NCBI GenBank assembly: GCA_049964655.1
Contig: JBMFXC010000026.1
Location: 1-30,328, forward strand
Reading direction: 5' to 3'
Length of the DNA stretch: 30,328 nucleotides
Source of the DNA: JAJZJT01 sp049964655
GTDB lineage: Bacteria > Actinomycetota > Acidimicrobiia > Acidimicrobiales > RAAP-2
The position numbers and the translations under genes were made by a program. The notes under the pieces were generated by a model. It saw only the letters and a list, made by a program, of their open reading frames with translations, ran no database searches and was not told where the DNA came from. Of the stretch, positions 1 through 8,156 are shown piece after piece (within the stretch, counting starts at the first letter, position 1; each line of letters starts with the position of its first letter).

Positions 1-1848
1 AACGACCCCGGGGAGGGCACCCAGGCCAAGCGCCGGAGCCACGCCGTCGTCATCGACCACCTGCTCCCGCCGATGACCAGGGCCGACACCTACGACGAAC
101 TGGCTCGGCTCGAACAGCTCTTCGACGAGTACGCCCAGCTGCAGTCGCTCGACCCCACCAAGCTCCCTGCGCTCCGGGAGCGCATCTGGGCGCTGCTGCG
201 CGACAGCAGCATCGACCAGGACCTCGGACTGTCGGCTGTCCCGATGGACGACGGCTTCGACGACGTCGTGCTGGCCGTCGACGGGTACCTGTGCACGCTC
301 AAGGACGCGCAGATCCGTGGCGGTCTCCACGTCCTCGGTGCGGCGCCGGACGACACCGCCCTCGTCGACTTGGTGTTGGCGATCACCCGCTTGCCGCAAG
401 GGCGCGTGCCCTCGCTGCGACAGCTCGTGGCGTCCGAGCTCGGTCTCGACGTTGACGATCCGCGCAACCTCGACCGGATCGAGGAGGCGTGCCGGTCGGT
501 GGTAGTCGCCGCCGCTTCGGAGGGTTGGGTCCCGCCCGTCGGAGCGTCGGTGACCGTCACCTGGATCTGCGAGTGGTTGGTCCCCAACCTGCGCCGGGCC
601 GGTGACGAGGTCGCCAACCTGTTGGCCGGTCTCGACGGGCGCTACGTGCCGGCGGGTCCGAGCGGTGCGCTCACCCGCGGCTGCGCCTACGTGCTGCCCA
701 CTGGAAGGAATTTCTACTCGGTCGATCCCAAGGCCCTTCCGACGGAGCTCTCGTGGGAAGTGGGGACGAAGCTGGCGGACGCCGTGCTGGCGCGCCACCT
801 CGAGGAAGAAGGCCGTTACCCGCAGACCGTCGGGCTCGTGCTCTGGGGCACTGCCGCCATGCGGACCCAGGGGGACGACGTCGCCGAGGCGCTGGCCCTC
901 CTCGGCGTGCGTCCGGTGTGGGAGGAACGGTCGCGTCGCGTCGTCGGCCTCGACGTGGTCCCCGTGGCAGAGCTCGGACGTCCGCGCATCGACGTCACGT
1001 TGCGGATCTCGGGGTTCTTTCGTGACGCGTTCCCGTCGCTGGTCGAGCTGCTCGACGAAGCCGTCGAGCTGGTTGCCACCCTCGACGAGCCGCCTTCGGT
1101 GAACTTCGTGCGCGCCCACGGCACCGAGGACCCCCGGGTCTACGGGCCGGCACCGGGTAGCTACGGCGTCGGCATCCTGTCGCTCCTCGAAGGACGCAAC
1201 TGGCGTTCCGACGACGACCTCGCCGCGGTCTACGTGGCCTGGTCGGGCTGGTCGTACGGCAGGAACGGGTTCGGCGTGCCGGCGGTCGAGCCCATGCAGC
1301 GCCGCTTCGCTGCCATCGACGTCGCCGTCAAGAACCAGGACAACCGCGAGCACGACATCTTCGACTCCGACGACTACCTGCAGGAGCACGGTGGCATGGT
1401 CGCCACCATCCGCTCGCTCACCGGACGTGACCCCAAGGCGTGGTTCGGCGACTCGGCCAACCCGGAGCGTCCCCTCGTGCGCTCACTGGCCGAGGAGGCG
1501 GCCCGGGTCGTCCGGACCCGGGTGGTGAACCCCAAGTGGTTGGAGGCCATGCGCCGTCACGGCTACAAGGGTGCCTTCGAGATGGCGGCCACCGTCGACT
1601 ACCTGTTCGGCTACGACGTCACGGCGCACGTCGGTCAGCCCTGGATGTACGAGCGGGTGGCTCAGGCGTACGTGGCCGACCCCGAGAACCGCGAGTTCTT
1701 CGAGCGCTCAAACCCCTGGGCGCTGCGTTCCATCGTCGAGCGGCTGCTCGAGGCCGAGGAACGGGACCGCTGGAAGCCTGACGGGGACACCGCCGACATG
1801 TTGCGACGAGCACTGCTCGAGGCCGACGGGTGGGAGGAGTCGCGATGA
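1..1848 (+). CDS. cobN: Cobaltochelatase subunit CobN, C-terminal part (5' truncated)
   Basis: This is the large subunit of the ATP-dependent cobaltochelatase, which inserts Co2+ into hydrogenobyrinic acid a,c-diamide in aerobic cobalamin synthesis. The frame is open from base 1 and begins NDPGEGTQAKRR, a stretch typical of the CobN/BchH/ChlH large subunit, so the start codon lies outside the window and the Met at 73 is internal. About 615 residues are visible, roughly the C-terminal half of a usual CobN (1,100-1,300 aa). Other family-like blocks include GSYGVGI, the W-rich stretch near 1240-1275 and the NPKWLEAM...GYKGAFEM segment near 1530-1580. The stop TGA (1846-1848) overlaps the ATG of the next chelatase subunit (ATGA), which implies translational coupling. 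The family call is firm. Any upstream regulation, such as a cobalamin riboswitch, lies outside the window. Confidence 0.93.
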   Translation, partial: NDPGEGTQAKRRSHAVVIDHLLPPMTRADTYDELARLEQLFDEYAQLQSLDPTKLPALRERIWALLRDSSIDQDLGLSAVPMDDGFDDVVLAVDGYLCTLKDAQIRGGLHVLGAAPDDTALVDLVLAITRLPQGRVPSLRQLVASELGLDVDDPRNLDRIEEACRSVVVAAASEGWVPPVGASVTVTWICEWLVPNLRRAGDEVANLLAGLDGRYVPAGPSGALTRGCAYVLPTGRNFYSVDPKALPTELSWEVGTKLADAVLARHLEEEGRYPQTVGLVLWGTAAMRTQGDDVAEALALLGVRPVWEERSRRVVGLDVVPVAELGRPRIDVTLRISGFFRDAFPSLVELLDEAVELVATLDEPPSVNFVRAHGTEDPRVYGPAPGSYGVGILSLLEGRNWRSDDDLAAVYVAWSGWSYGRNGFGVPAVEPMQRRFAAIDVAVKNQDNREHDIFDSDDYLQEHGGMVATIRSLTGRDPKAWFGDSANPERPLVRSLAEEAARVVRTRVVNPKWLEAMRRHGYKGAFEMAATVDYLFGYDVTAHVGQPWMYERVAQAYVADPENREFFERSNPWALRSIVERLLEAEERDRWKPDGDTADMLRRALLEADGWEESR

Positions 1849-4105
1849 CCGACCATCTCCCGTTCTCGTCGGTGGTCGGGCAGGACGACGCCAAGCTGGC
1901 CCTGCTGCTGGCTGCCATCGAGCCCCGGCTCGGCGGTGTGCTCCTCCGTGGCGACAAGGGATCGGCAAAGACGACCCTCGCCCGAGGGCTGGCTGCGTTG
2001 CTGCCCGGGGACGCTCCGTTCGTCGAGCTCCCCCTCGGGGCCAGCGAGGACCGCGTCGTCGGGTCGCTCGACGTCGCAGCGCTGCTCGGGGACCGCGTGC
2101 ACGCGTTCCGCCCCGGGCTGCTTGCCGCTGCTCACGGGGGCGTCCTCTACGTGGACGAGGTCAACCTCCTGCCCGACCACCTGGTGGACGTCCTGCTCGA
2201 CGTGGCGGTCTCGGGGACCAATCGGGTCGAGCGCGACGGGTTCTCCGAGGCCCACCCCGCTCGCTTCGTGCTGGTCGGGTCGATGAACCCCGAAGAGGGG
2301 GAGCTGCGTCCCCAGCTGCTCGACCGCTTCGGTCTGGCCGTCGACGTCAAGGCGCCCGACGATCCGGTCGTCCGTGCCGAGATCGTGCGCCGCCAGCTCG
2401 CCTTCGACGCCGCCGGCGAGCTCGATCCATCTCCCGACGACGAGGTCCGGCGCTCGCTGGCTTCTGCCCGCCCGGTTCCTTGCGCCGACGAGGTGGTGGC
2501 CGCGGCTGCCGAGCTGGCGGTGGCGGTCGGTGCCCAGGGCTTGCGGGCCGACCTCGCGTTGTGCCGAGCCGCCGGAGCCCTGGCCGGCCTGGAAGGAGCC
2601 AGCACGGCCGCCCCCGACCATCTCCGTGGCGTGGCGCCGCTCGTCCTCGGGCATCGTCGTCGGCGTGACCCGTTCGAGGCACCGGGCATCGCCGAAGACG
2701 AGCTCGCCACGGCGCTCGACCGGGTGCTCGGCGGCGCCGGGGCACGGAGTGACGAGCAGGTGCCCGGTGACGACGGGGATGCCGACGGTCAGGGCCGCCA
2801 AGACGTGGGCCCAGGCAGCACGCCGCAGCCCAGGTCCAGGTCCAGGTCCAGGTCCACGGCGGAAACGGACGGTTCGCCGCTTGGGGGACCAAGCCCAGCC
2901 GAGGGCCCCGGCGGAGCGGACAGCCCGGAGGTGGGCGACCCGGAGGTGGGCGACCCGGAGGTGGGCGACCCGGAGGTGGGCGACCCGGAGGGTCCGACCG
3001 ACCGGTACGGGCAGGTCCCCGACCCGGAGGGTCCCTCCGGTGCAACCGTGCTGCTCGACGAACGGCGGCTGTCGATCCCGCGTGCCGGCTCCGCCCGTGG
3101 GACCGGGGCAGCCAGGAGCGGACCGACAACCGCCACCGGTGCCGAGCGGGGGCGTCGGATCGGTCACGTGCCCTTCGAGCCTCCGCACCGGCGTGTCGAC
3201 GGAGCGTCCACTGCGGTCGCCTATGCCGTCCGGACCGCCGACGCGGGCCGGGAGGCACACGAAGGAGCCCGGGGAGCCGTCGAGGCCGGGGACCTCCGGG
3301 CAGCCGTGACGGCCGAGCCCCGAGCGAGGCTCGTCGTCCTCGCCGTCGACGCCTCGGGTTCCATCGCTGGCCGCCGCCGCCTCGACGCCGCCCACGCCGC
3401 CATCGTGTCGCTCCTCGGCGATGCGTACCGACGCCGTGACCGCGTGGCGATGGTGGTCTTCCGGGGCGAGTCGGCGGAGGTCGTCCTGCGCCCGACCGGA
3501 TCGGTCGAAGTGGCGCGGGCGCGTCTGGCGCAGCTCGAGAGCGGCGGCAGGACCCCGTTGGCGGCCGGGCTGAGAGCGGTTGCGTCGCTGGTGAGGGCGG
3601 TGCAGCGTCCGGGGGGGCCCGACCCGTCGGTCGTGCTCGTCACCGACGGTCGGGCGACCTCGGGAGGAGACGACCCGCTCGCCGCGGCCGCCTCGGCGGC
3701 GGTGGAACTGGCGACGACCGGGGTCCCCTGCCTCGTGGTCGACGCCGAGACGGGGCCAGCTCGCCTCGGCCTCGCCCGGTCGCTGGCGACCGTCCTCTCC
3801 GCCGACTACGTGCTTCTCGAGGACATCGAGCAACCAAACGGACCCCCTGGCCTGGCCGATGCCATCCGGGCTCGAGTGCTGGCCACGCCAGCCACGCCAG
3901 CCACGCCAGCCACGCCAGCCACGCCAGCCACGCCAGNNNNNNNNNNNNNNNNNNNNNNNNNNNNNNNNNNNNNNNNNNNNNNNNNNNNNNNNNNNNNNNN
4001 NNNNNNNNNNNNNNNNNNNNNNNNNNNNNNNNNNNNGCCACGCCAGCCACGCCAGCCACGCCAGCCACGCCAGCCACGCCAGCCACGCCAGGACTGGAGC
4101 GTTGA
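1845..4105 (+). CDS. Fused ChlI/ChlD-type cobaltochelatase AAA+/VWA subunit (interrupted by assembly gap)
   Basis: This is a putative ATPase partner of CobN in the cobaltochelatase complex. The N-terminal AAA+ domain has Walker A GDKGSAKTT (residues 36-44) and Walker B with D104-E105. The C-terminal VWA domain has a MIDAS motif DASGS (502-506), a later TPLAAG and VTDGRA. An acidic and proline-rich linker (about 320-400) holds RS-dipeptide and PEVGD repeats. The fused I+D layout matches actinobacterial putative cobaltochelatases. ATG 1845 is chosen because it overlaps the cobN stop; GTG 1830 is possible but less likely. The C-terminus is an Ala-Thr-Pro repeat starting at residue 680 that runs into the 100-N gap. 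Read in the repeat frame after the gap, it ends GLER at TGA 4103-4105, overlapping the cobU ATG. The placeholder gap length breaks that frame, so the end given here is an inference. The tail length is unknown. Confidence 0.85.
2831..2856 (+). repeat. 6-bp tandem repeat (CAGGTC) in chelatase linker
   Basis: Four perfect copies of CAGGTC plus a partial copy encode an Arg-Ser dipeptide run in the linker between the AAA+ and VWA domains. The period is a multiple of three, so copy-number change would keep the frame. Confidence 0.8.
2924..2983 (+). repeat. 15-bp tandem repeat encoding PEVGD x4
   Basis: Four perfect copies of CCCGGAGGTGGGCGA encode PEVGD four times (residues about 361-380) in the acidic linker of the chelatase ATPase. 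A degenerate fifth copy (PEGPTD) follows. Perfect identity at the DNA level suggests recent expansion by slippage. The unit keeps the reading frame. Confidence 0.9.
3882..4090 (+). repeat. 9-bp tandem repeat (GCCACGCCA), array broken by N gap
   Basis: Six perfect copies lie at 3882-3935 and six at 4037-4090, with one further base of the next unit (3936) before the gap. In the chelatase frame each copy encodes Ala-Thr-Pro. The array is the likely reason the assembly failed here, and its true copy number is unknown. If the array is pure, the true gap length is 8 modulo 9, not 100. Confidence 0.95.
3937..4036. other. Assembly gap of exactly 100 N
   Basis: One hundred consecutive Ns flanked on both sides by the same 9-bp repeat. 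The round length suggests a placeholder, not a measured distance. Any reading frame carried across it is unreliable. Taken literally, it fuses the chelatase to cobS in a false frame. Confidence 0.98.
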
Positions 4106-4653
4106 TGGGGGCCTTGATGGGAGCCGCCCGCCCGGTCGGTCGTCCCGGCCGTCAGGGCGTCACGCTGGTGCTCGGTGGCACTCGGTCGGGCAAGTCGGCG
4201 GTCGCCGAGCGGCTCGTCGGCGACCTTGCCACCCACGGAGACGGGAGCGTGACCTATGTGGCGACGGCGTCGACCATCGACGCCGAGATGGAACGTCGTG
4301 TCGCCGTCCACCGGGCTCGTCGGCCGTTGGCCTGGAGGACCGTGGAGCTGCAGTCGAGCGGCGAGCTCCCGACGCTCCTCTCCTCGCTCGACGGGAGCGT
4401 GCTGGTGGACAGCCTCGGGACCTGGGTGGCATCGGCTCCCGAGTTCGAGGTCGACGGCCAGGCTCTGACCACTGCGCTCCAGGCTCGCCCGGGAGGCACC
4501 GTGCTCGTGTCGGAGGAAGTGGGGTTGTCGGTCCATCCGCCCACGGCCGTCGGCCGGGCGTTCGTGGACGCTGTCGGGCAGCTCAACCAGGCGGTGGCAG
4601 CCGTCGCCGATCACGTGCTGCTGGTCGTCGCCGGACGCACCGTGGAGCTCTAG
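4105..4653 (+). CDS. cobU: Adenosylcobinamide kinase / adenosylcobinamide-phosphate guanylyltransferase
   Basis: CobU (CobP) phosphorylates adenosylcobinamide and transfers GMP to give AdoCbi-GDP for nucleotide-loop assembly. The 182-residue protein has the family P-loop GGTRSGKS (24-31). A following HRARRP...W.T.E block matches the region of the guanylylated His in characterised CobU. A VSEEVG.S.HP segment and an N-Q-A ending also match. Length fits the family (about 170-190 aa). ATG 4105 is preferred because it overlaps TGA 4103-4105 of the chelatase read in the repeat frame; ATG 4117 is an alternative. The stop TAG overlaps the cobS GTG (TAGTG). The false frame that joins the preceding repeat to this gene should be ignored. 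Confidence 0.9.
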   Translation: MGALMGAARPVGRPGRQGVTLVLGGTRSGKSAVAERLVGDLATHGDGSVTYVATASTIDAEMERRVAVHRARRPLAWRTVELQSSGELPTLLSSLDGSVLVDSLGTWVASAPEFEVDGQALTTALQARPGGTVLVSEEVGLSVHPPTAVGRAFVDAVGQLNQAVAAVADHVLLVVAGRTVEL

Positions 4654-5369
4654 TGCTCGCCGCGCTCGGGTTCCTCACCATCTTCGGTCCGGCTCGCCCC
4701 CCTTCCTCGGCGACAGTCCGCTGGTTCCCCTTGGTCGGGGCGGCGGTGGGAGCAGTTGTGGGTCTGGTCTGGTGGGCGGCGTCGAGGGCCTGGCGCGGGC
4801 CGATGGTCCCCGCCGCGCTGGCCGTCGCCACCGACGTGGTCCTGACCGGCATGCTGCACCTCGACGGACTGGCCGACAGCGCAGACGGCTTGTTGCCCCA
4901 TCTCGACAGGGAACGCAGGCTCCGCGTCATGTCGACCCCGGACGTCGGCGCGTTCGGGCTCGTCACGACCGTCGCTGTCCTGCTCCTGCGGTTTGCCGCC
5001 TTCGGCTCCCAACACCCCGACGTCGCGCTTGTGGTCGCGCTCTGGTGCGTGTCGCGCTCGCTGATGGTAGTGGTCGTCCTTCTCGTCCCCTACGCCCGGC
5101 CGGAAGGAGGCCTGGCGTCCGCCTTCCTGGGGAGCAGGCGCCCGGTCACCGTCGCCGCAGCGTCGGTCGGCCTCCTGGCGGGTGGCGTGCTGGCCGGGTG
5201 GGCCGATGGCACGCCGGCCGTCGCGGGCATTGGGGTGGGCGTGGTGGCCTCAGGGGTGGTGCTGTGGTCGGCGCGCCGACGTCTGGGTGGCTTCACCGGT
5301 GACGTCCTGGGTGCGACGGTGGTCGTGTCGGAGACGGTGGCGTTGCTCGTGGCCGGGGTGCACTGGTGA
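4653..5369 (+). CDS. cobS: Adenosylcobinamide-GDP ribazoletransferase (cobalamin synthase)
   Basis: CobS is an integral membrane enzyme that joins AdoCbi-GDP with alpha-ribazole(-phosphate) in the last steps of cobalamin synthesis. The 238-residue protein is strongly hydrophobic with several membrane segments. It carries the hallmark acidic motif HLDGLADSADGL, the DR...RVM.TPDVGAFG block and the C-terminal GGFTGDVLGA motif. The length is close to family size (about 240-260 aa). The GTG start at 4653 overlaps the cobU stop by one base, and the protein begins MLAALGFLTIFG, which fits family N-termini. Its stop overlaps the cobD start by four bases. The long frame running through the N gap into this gene is an artefact. 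Confidence 0.92.
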   Translation: MLAALGFLTIFGPARPPSSATVRWFPLVGAAVGAVVGLVWWAASRAWRGPMVPAALAVATDVVLTGMLHLDGLADSADGLLPHLDRERRLRVMSTPDVGAFGLVTTVAVLLLRFAAFGSQHPDVALVVALWCVSRSLMVVVVLLVPYARPEGGLASAFLGSRRPVTVAAASVGLLAGGVLAGWADGTPAVAGIGVGVVASGVVLWSARRRLGGFTGDVLGATVVVSETVALLVAGVHW

Positions 5370-6355
5370 CGGGGTGGCGAGCGCAGAGCGCCTTGGCGGG
5401 GGTGGCCGTGGTCGCCGACCGCCTGGTGGGTGACCCCCCGGACCGGCTGCACCCGGTGGCGTGGTTCGGGCGTTCCATGGCCCGCCGCGAGGAACGAGCG
5501 TGGCGGGACGACCGACGGAGCGGCATGGGGCACCTCGGCGTCGGCCTCCTCGTGGCGGTCGCCCCCGTCGTCGTGCTGCGAACAGGGTCGCGACGGATCG
5601 GCGTCGTCGCCGACCGTGTCCTCACGGTGGCCGTAGTGACCATGACGCTCGGTGGACGCAGCCTCGACCGTCGTGCCGCCGAGGTCGAGAGGGCGCTCGC
5701 GCAGGGGCGGGTCGACCTGGCCCGCCAGCTCCTTCCCGCGTTGGTCGGGCGTGATCCGACGGCCCTCGACGAGGGCGAGATCGTCCGGGCCGTGGTCGAG
5801 TCGCTCGCCGAGAACACCATCGACGCCGTGGTCGCCCCGCTGGTGTGGGCATCGTTGCTCGGGGCAGCTGGTGCGGCGGCGTACCGTGCCGTGAACACCC
5901 TCGACGCCATGGTCGGCTACCGGAGCGAGCGGTACCGGCGTTTTGGCTGGGCGTCGGCCCGGGCTGACGACCTGGTCAACCTGGTGCCAGCCCGCCTCGG
6001 TGCGTTGCTCGTCGCGTTGTCGTCGCCCCGCCGCGCCCGGGACCTCGTTCGGGTGGTCGGCCAGCAGGCCTCCGGCCACCCCTCACCCAACGCCGGTGTG
6101 GCCGAAGCGGCCTTCGCCGCTGCCCTCGGGGTCCGTCTGGGTGGCGCCAACTCCTACGGCGGGGTGGTCGAGCAACGCGGAGCGCTCGGGACCGGGCGTG
6201 CCGTCGAAGTGGGAGACATCGCCCGGGCCCGCTCGCTGTCGCGTCGGGTCACCGCGCTTGCCGCCGTCGCGCTTGCCGCTCCCTGCCTGGCGGGCGTCGT
6301 GGCGGGGCGCTGGCGTCGGGCGCGCTCCCGCTCGCCTCTGGGAGCACGTCGTTGA
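5366..6355 (+). CDS. cobD: Adenosylcobinamide-phosphate synthase (CbiB/CobD)
   Basis: This membrane protein attaches the aminopropanol (phosphate) arm to adenosylcobyric acid. The 329 residues match the CbiB/CobD family throughout: GDPPDRLHPVAWFG near the N-terminus, ESLAENTIDAVVAPL, YRAVNTLDAMVGY followed by FGWASARADDLVNLVPARL, and SPNAGVAEAAFAAALGVRLGG. Several hydrophobic segments fit a membrane location. The GTG start is in a GTGA overlap with cobS. The stop TGA (6353-6355) overlaps the TTG start of the next gene. cobD follows alpha-proteobacterial/actinobacterial naming; cbiB is the equivalent symbol. Confidence 0.94.
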   Translation: MTGWRAQSALAGVAVVADRLVGDPPDRLHPVAWFGRSMARREERAWRDDRRSGMGHLGVGLLVAVAPVVVLRTGSRRIGVVADRVLTVAVVTMTLGGRSLDRRAAEVERALAQGRVDLARQLLPALVGRDPTALDEGEIVRAVVESLAENTIDAVVAPLVWASLLGAAGAAAYRAVNTLDAMVGYRSERYRRFGWASARADDLVNLVPARLGALLVALSSPRRARDLVRVVGQQASGHPSPNAGVAEAAFAAALGVRLGGANSYGGVVEQRGALGTGRAVEVGDIARARSLSRRVTALAAVALAAPCLAGVVAGRWRRARSRSPLGARR

Positions 6356-7320
6356 CCGCCTCGCCCGCCTCGTCCGCCGATCTGGCGGCCCACGGTGGCA
6401 ACGGCGCGCGTCTCGCTGCGGAGCTCGGAGTCGACCCGGCATCGGTGCTCGACCTGTCTGCCAGCCTCTGCCCGGTGGCACCGGACCCCACCCCGGCCGT
6501 GCTGGCCCACCTCGACAGCCTCGGCCGTTATCCCGATCCGGCACGGGCGACGGCGGCCCTCGCCGAGACCATGGGCGTGGACCCTGCCCACTTGCTGCTC
6601 ACCAACGGTGGGGCCGAGGCGATCGCGTTGACCGGGTGGGCCCTGGGCGGAAGGGTCGAGGAGCCTGACTTCTCGCTGTACCCGCGCACCGGTGGACCGT
6701 TGTGGCGCTCCAATCCCAACAACCCCCTGGGGACCCTCGCTCCGCCCGGGCACCAGGCAGGAGTGTGGGACGAGGCCTTCTGGCCGCTCGCCACCGGTAC
6801 GTGGACCCGTGGCGACCACCACCTCGGGTCCGTCGTGGTCGGCTCGTTGACCAAGCTGCTGGCCTGCCCGGGCCTGCGCCTCGGCTACGTCCTCTCGGCC
6901 GACGACGACACGCTCGCCCGGATCCGGGGGCGCCAACCCGAGTGGTCGGTCAACGGGCTGGCGGTGGAGGCCCTGGTCGACCTGCTTCGTCCCGTCGACC
7001 TCGCGGTGTGGTCCCGGCAGACGGCAGAACTGCGCGGTCAGCTGGCCGACCTGCTCCGGTCGTGCGGGCTTTCGGTGCGCGCCGGCCACGGACCATGGGT
7101 GCTGGTCGACCGGGCCGGTTCCCTGCGGGCGAAGCTGTTGGCCGAGCGGATCGTCGTCCGTGACTGCACGAACTTCGGTCTGGCCGACACGGTCCGTATC
7201 GCCGTGCCGCGTCCGGAGCAGCTCCCTCGGCTCGAGCGAGCACTGCTGCGCTCGTGCGGGGACGAGCCCGGTCAGGGGATCGTGACCACCGACTCCGGAA
7301 CGGAGGCTGCGGCGTCGTGA
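6352..7320 (+). CDS. cobC: CobC-like PLP-dependent aminotransferase-fold protein (compact)
   Basis: This is a class I/II aminotransferase-fold protein of the CobC group (threonine-phosphate decarboxylase-like), expected to supply the aminopropanol phosphate arm used by CobD. In 322 residues it shows LTNGGAEA (83-90), the NPNNPLG motif (121-127), D140 of a DEAF motif and the Schiff-base lysine K168 in SLTK, followed by PGLRLGY. The TTG start at 6352 overlaps the cobD stop by four bases. The stretches before NPNNP and between NPNNP and DEAF look shorter than in familiar CobC/HisC proteins. This may mean a compact fold or a diverged function. The class is sure; the exact reaction is inferred from the operon. 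Confidence 0.8.
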   Translation: MTASPASSADLAAHGGNGARLAAELGVDPASVLDLSASLCPVAPDPTPAVLAHLDSLGRYPDPARATAALAETMGVDPAHLLLTNGGAEAIALTGWALGGRVEEPDFSLYPRTGGPLWRSNPNNPLGTLAPPGHQAGVWDEAFWPLATGTWTRGDHHLGSVVVGSLTKLLACPGLRLGYVLSADDDTLARIRGRQPEWSVNGLAVEALVDLLRPVDLAVWSRQTAELRGQLADLLRSCGLSVRAGHGPWVLVDRAGSLRAKLLAERIVVRDCTNFGLADTVRIAVPRPEQLPRLERALLRSCGDEPGQGIVTTDSGTEAAAS

Positions 7321-8075
7321 CCGTGTACCTCGTCGGTGCCGGTCCCGGTGACCCCGGTCTGCTCACCCTCAGGGGGGCAGAGCTCCTCCGGAGCGCCGAC
7401 GTCGTCCTCTACGACCGCCTTGTCACGCCGGACATCCTCGGACTGGTGAGGAGCGGGGCTCGGTGCATCGACGTCGGGAGGCGGCCGGGGATCGACAGCG
7501 GCGACGCCGACCGCAGGCAGGAGGACATCGGCCGCCTGCTCGTCGAGCACGGACGGGTGTCCCCGGTCGTGGTCCGCCTCAAAGGAGGTGACCCGTTCGT
7601 GTTCGGACGTGGCGCCGAGGAGATCGAGGTCCTCGAGCGTGCCGGCGTCCCCTGGCAGGTCGTCCCCGGGGTGACCTCCGCCTTCGGCGTCCCCGGTACC
7701 GTCGGCATCCCCGTCACACACCGCGGCCTCGCATCGTGCGTCACCGTGGTGGCCGGTCATACCCGTGACCCGGGCGACCACGTGCCTGCCTGTGGCCACG
7801 AGCCGAACTGGGAAGCGCTCGCTCGAACGGGCGGGACCATCGTCGTCCTGATGGGAGTCACGTCACGACGGTCGATCGCCGCATCCTTGATCGCCGGTGG
7901 CCGCGCCCCGGAGACCGCCGTGGCCGTCGTCCAGCACGGGACCACCCCAGCGCAGAAGGTGGTGCGCACGACGCTCGCCGAACTACCCGAGGTCCCCGTC
8001 GAGGCCCCCGCCGTCATGGTGGTCGGGCCGGTGGTCGACGTGGGGCTCGGGCACGCCGAGGTGCCCGAGCAGTGA
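7317..8075 (+). CDS. cobA: Uroporphyrinogen-III C-methyltransferase
   Basis: CobA (SUMT) methylates uroporphyrinogen III twice with S-adenosylmethionine to give precorrin-2, the entry to corrin synthesis. The 252-residue protein begins MTVYLVGAGPGDPGLLT, with the SAM-binding glycine-rich loop at residues 7-13. It also has the family block VRLKGGDPFVFGRG and a PGVTSAFGVPG segment. Length fits single-domain SUMT; no CysG oxidase/ferrochelatase domain is attached. GTG 7317 is chosen for its GTGA overlap with the cobC stop. It is the last gene of the cobalamin operon, and a strong hairpin covers its last codons. Confidence 0.95.
   Translation: MTVYLVGAGPGDPGLLTLRGAELLRSADVVLYDRLVTPDILGLVRSGARCIDVGRRPGIDSGDADRRQEDIGRLLVEHGRVSPVVVRLKGGDPFVFGRGAEEIEVLERAGVPWQVVPGVTSAFGVPGTVGIPVTHRGLASCVTVVAGHTRDPGDHVPACGHEPNWEALARTGGTIVVLMGVTSRRSIAASLIAGGRAPETAVAVVQHGTTPAQKVVRTTLAELPEVPVEAPAVMVVGPVVDVGLGHAEVPEQ
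8046..8069 (+). terminator. Strong hairpin at the 3' end of cobA
   Basis: A perfect 9-bp stem (CTCGGGCAC / GTGCCCGAG) with a 6-nt loop ends four bases before the cobA stop codon. There is no T-run after it, so a classical intrinsic terminator is not proven; it could instead stabilise the mRNA end. A weaker hairpin (GGTGGCA at 8086-8092 with TGCCACC at 8110-8116) follows. Confidence 0.45.
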
Positions 8076-8141
8076 CGCTCGACGAGGTGGCACCCTGGCG
8101 ACCGCCCGCTGCCACCACGGTTCCTCCGGCACTGCCTCGCC

Positions 8142-8156
8142 TACACTGAGCTGGTG
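8142..8156 (+). promoter_or_regulatory. Candidate leaderless promoter (-10 TACACT) for the CitE-like gene
   Basis: TACACT (8142-8147) fits the actinobacterial -10 pattern TANNNT and lies six bases before GTG 8154. This is the spacing expected when transcription starts at the start codon. No convincing Shine-Dalgarno sequence or -35 box is visible. Confidence 0.45.

Noticed and set aside
1662..3833. Long - strand frame (723 codons) opposite the chelatase
   Set aside because: High-GC shadow of the + strand genes; its translation is low-complexity Arg/Gly/Pro/His-rich without domains.
3859..4104. N-terminal extension of cobU through the repeat (His-Ala-Ser units)
   Set aside because: It crosses the N gap in an arbitrary frame and has no family support; cobU is complete from 4105.
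1830..5369. A single 1,179-residue frame joining the chelatase subunit to cobS
   Set aside because: It depends on the 100-N placeholder length, reads the repeat in a different frame after the gap (Pro-Arg-Gln) and runs antisense to nothing but across cobU in the wrong frame. Separate chelatase, cobU and cobS genes fit families and overlaps.
8076..8153. Possible cobalamin riboswitch near the B12 operon
   Set aside because: The space is too short and follows the operon. A riboswitch would be expected upstream of cobN, outside the window.
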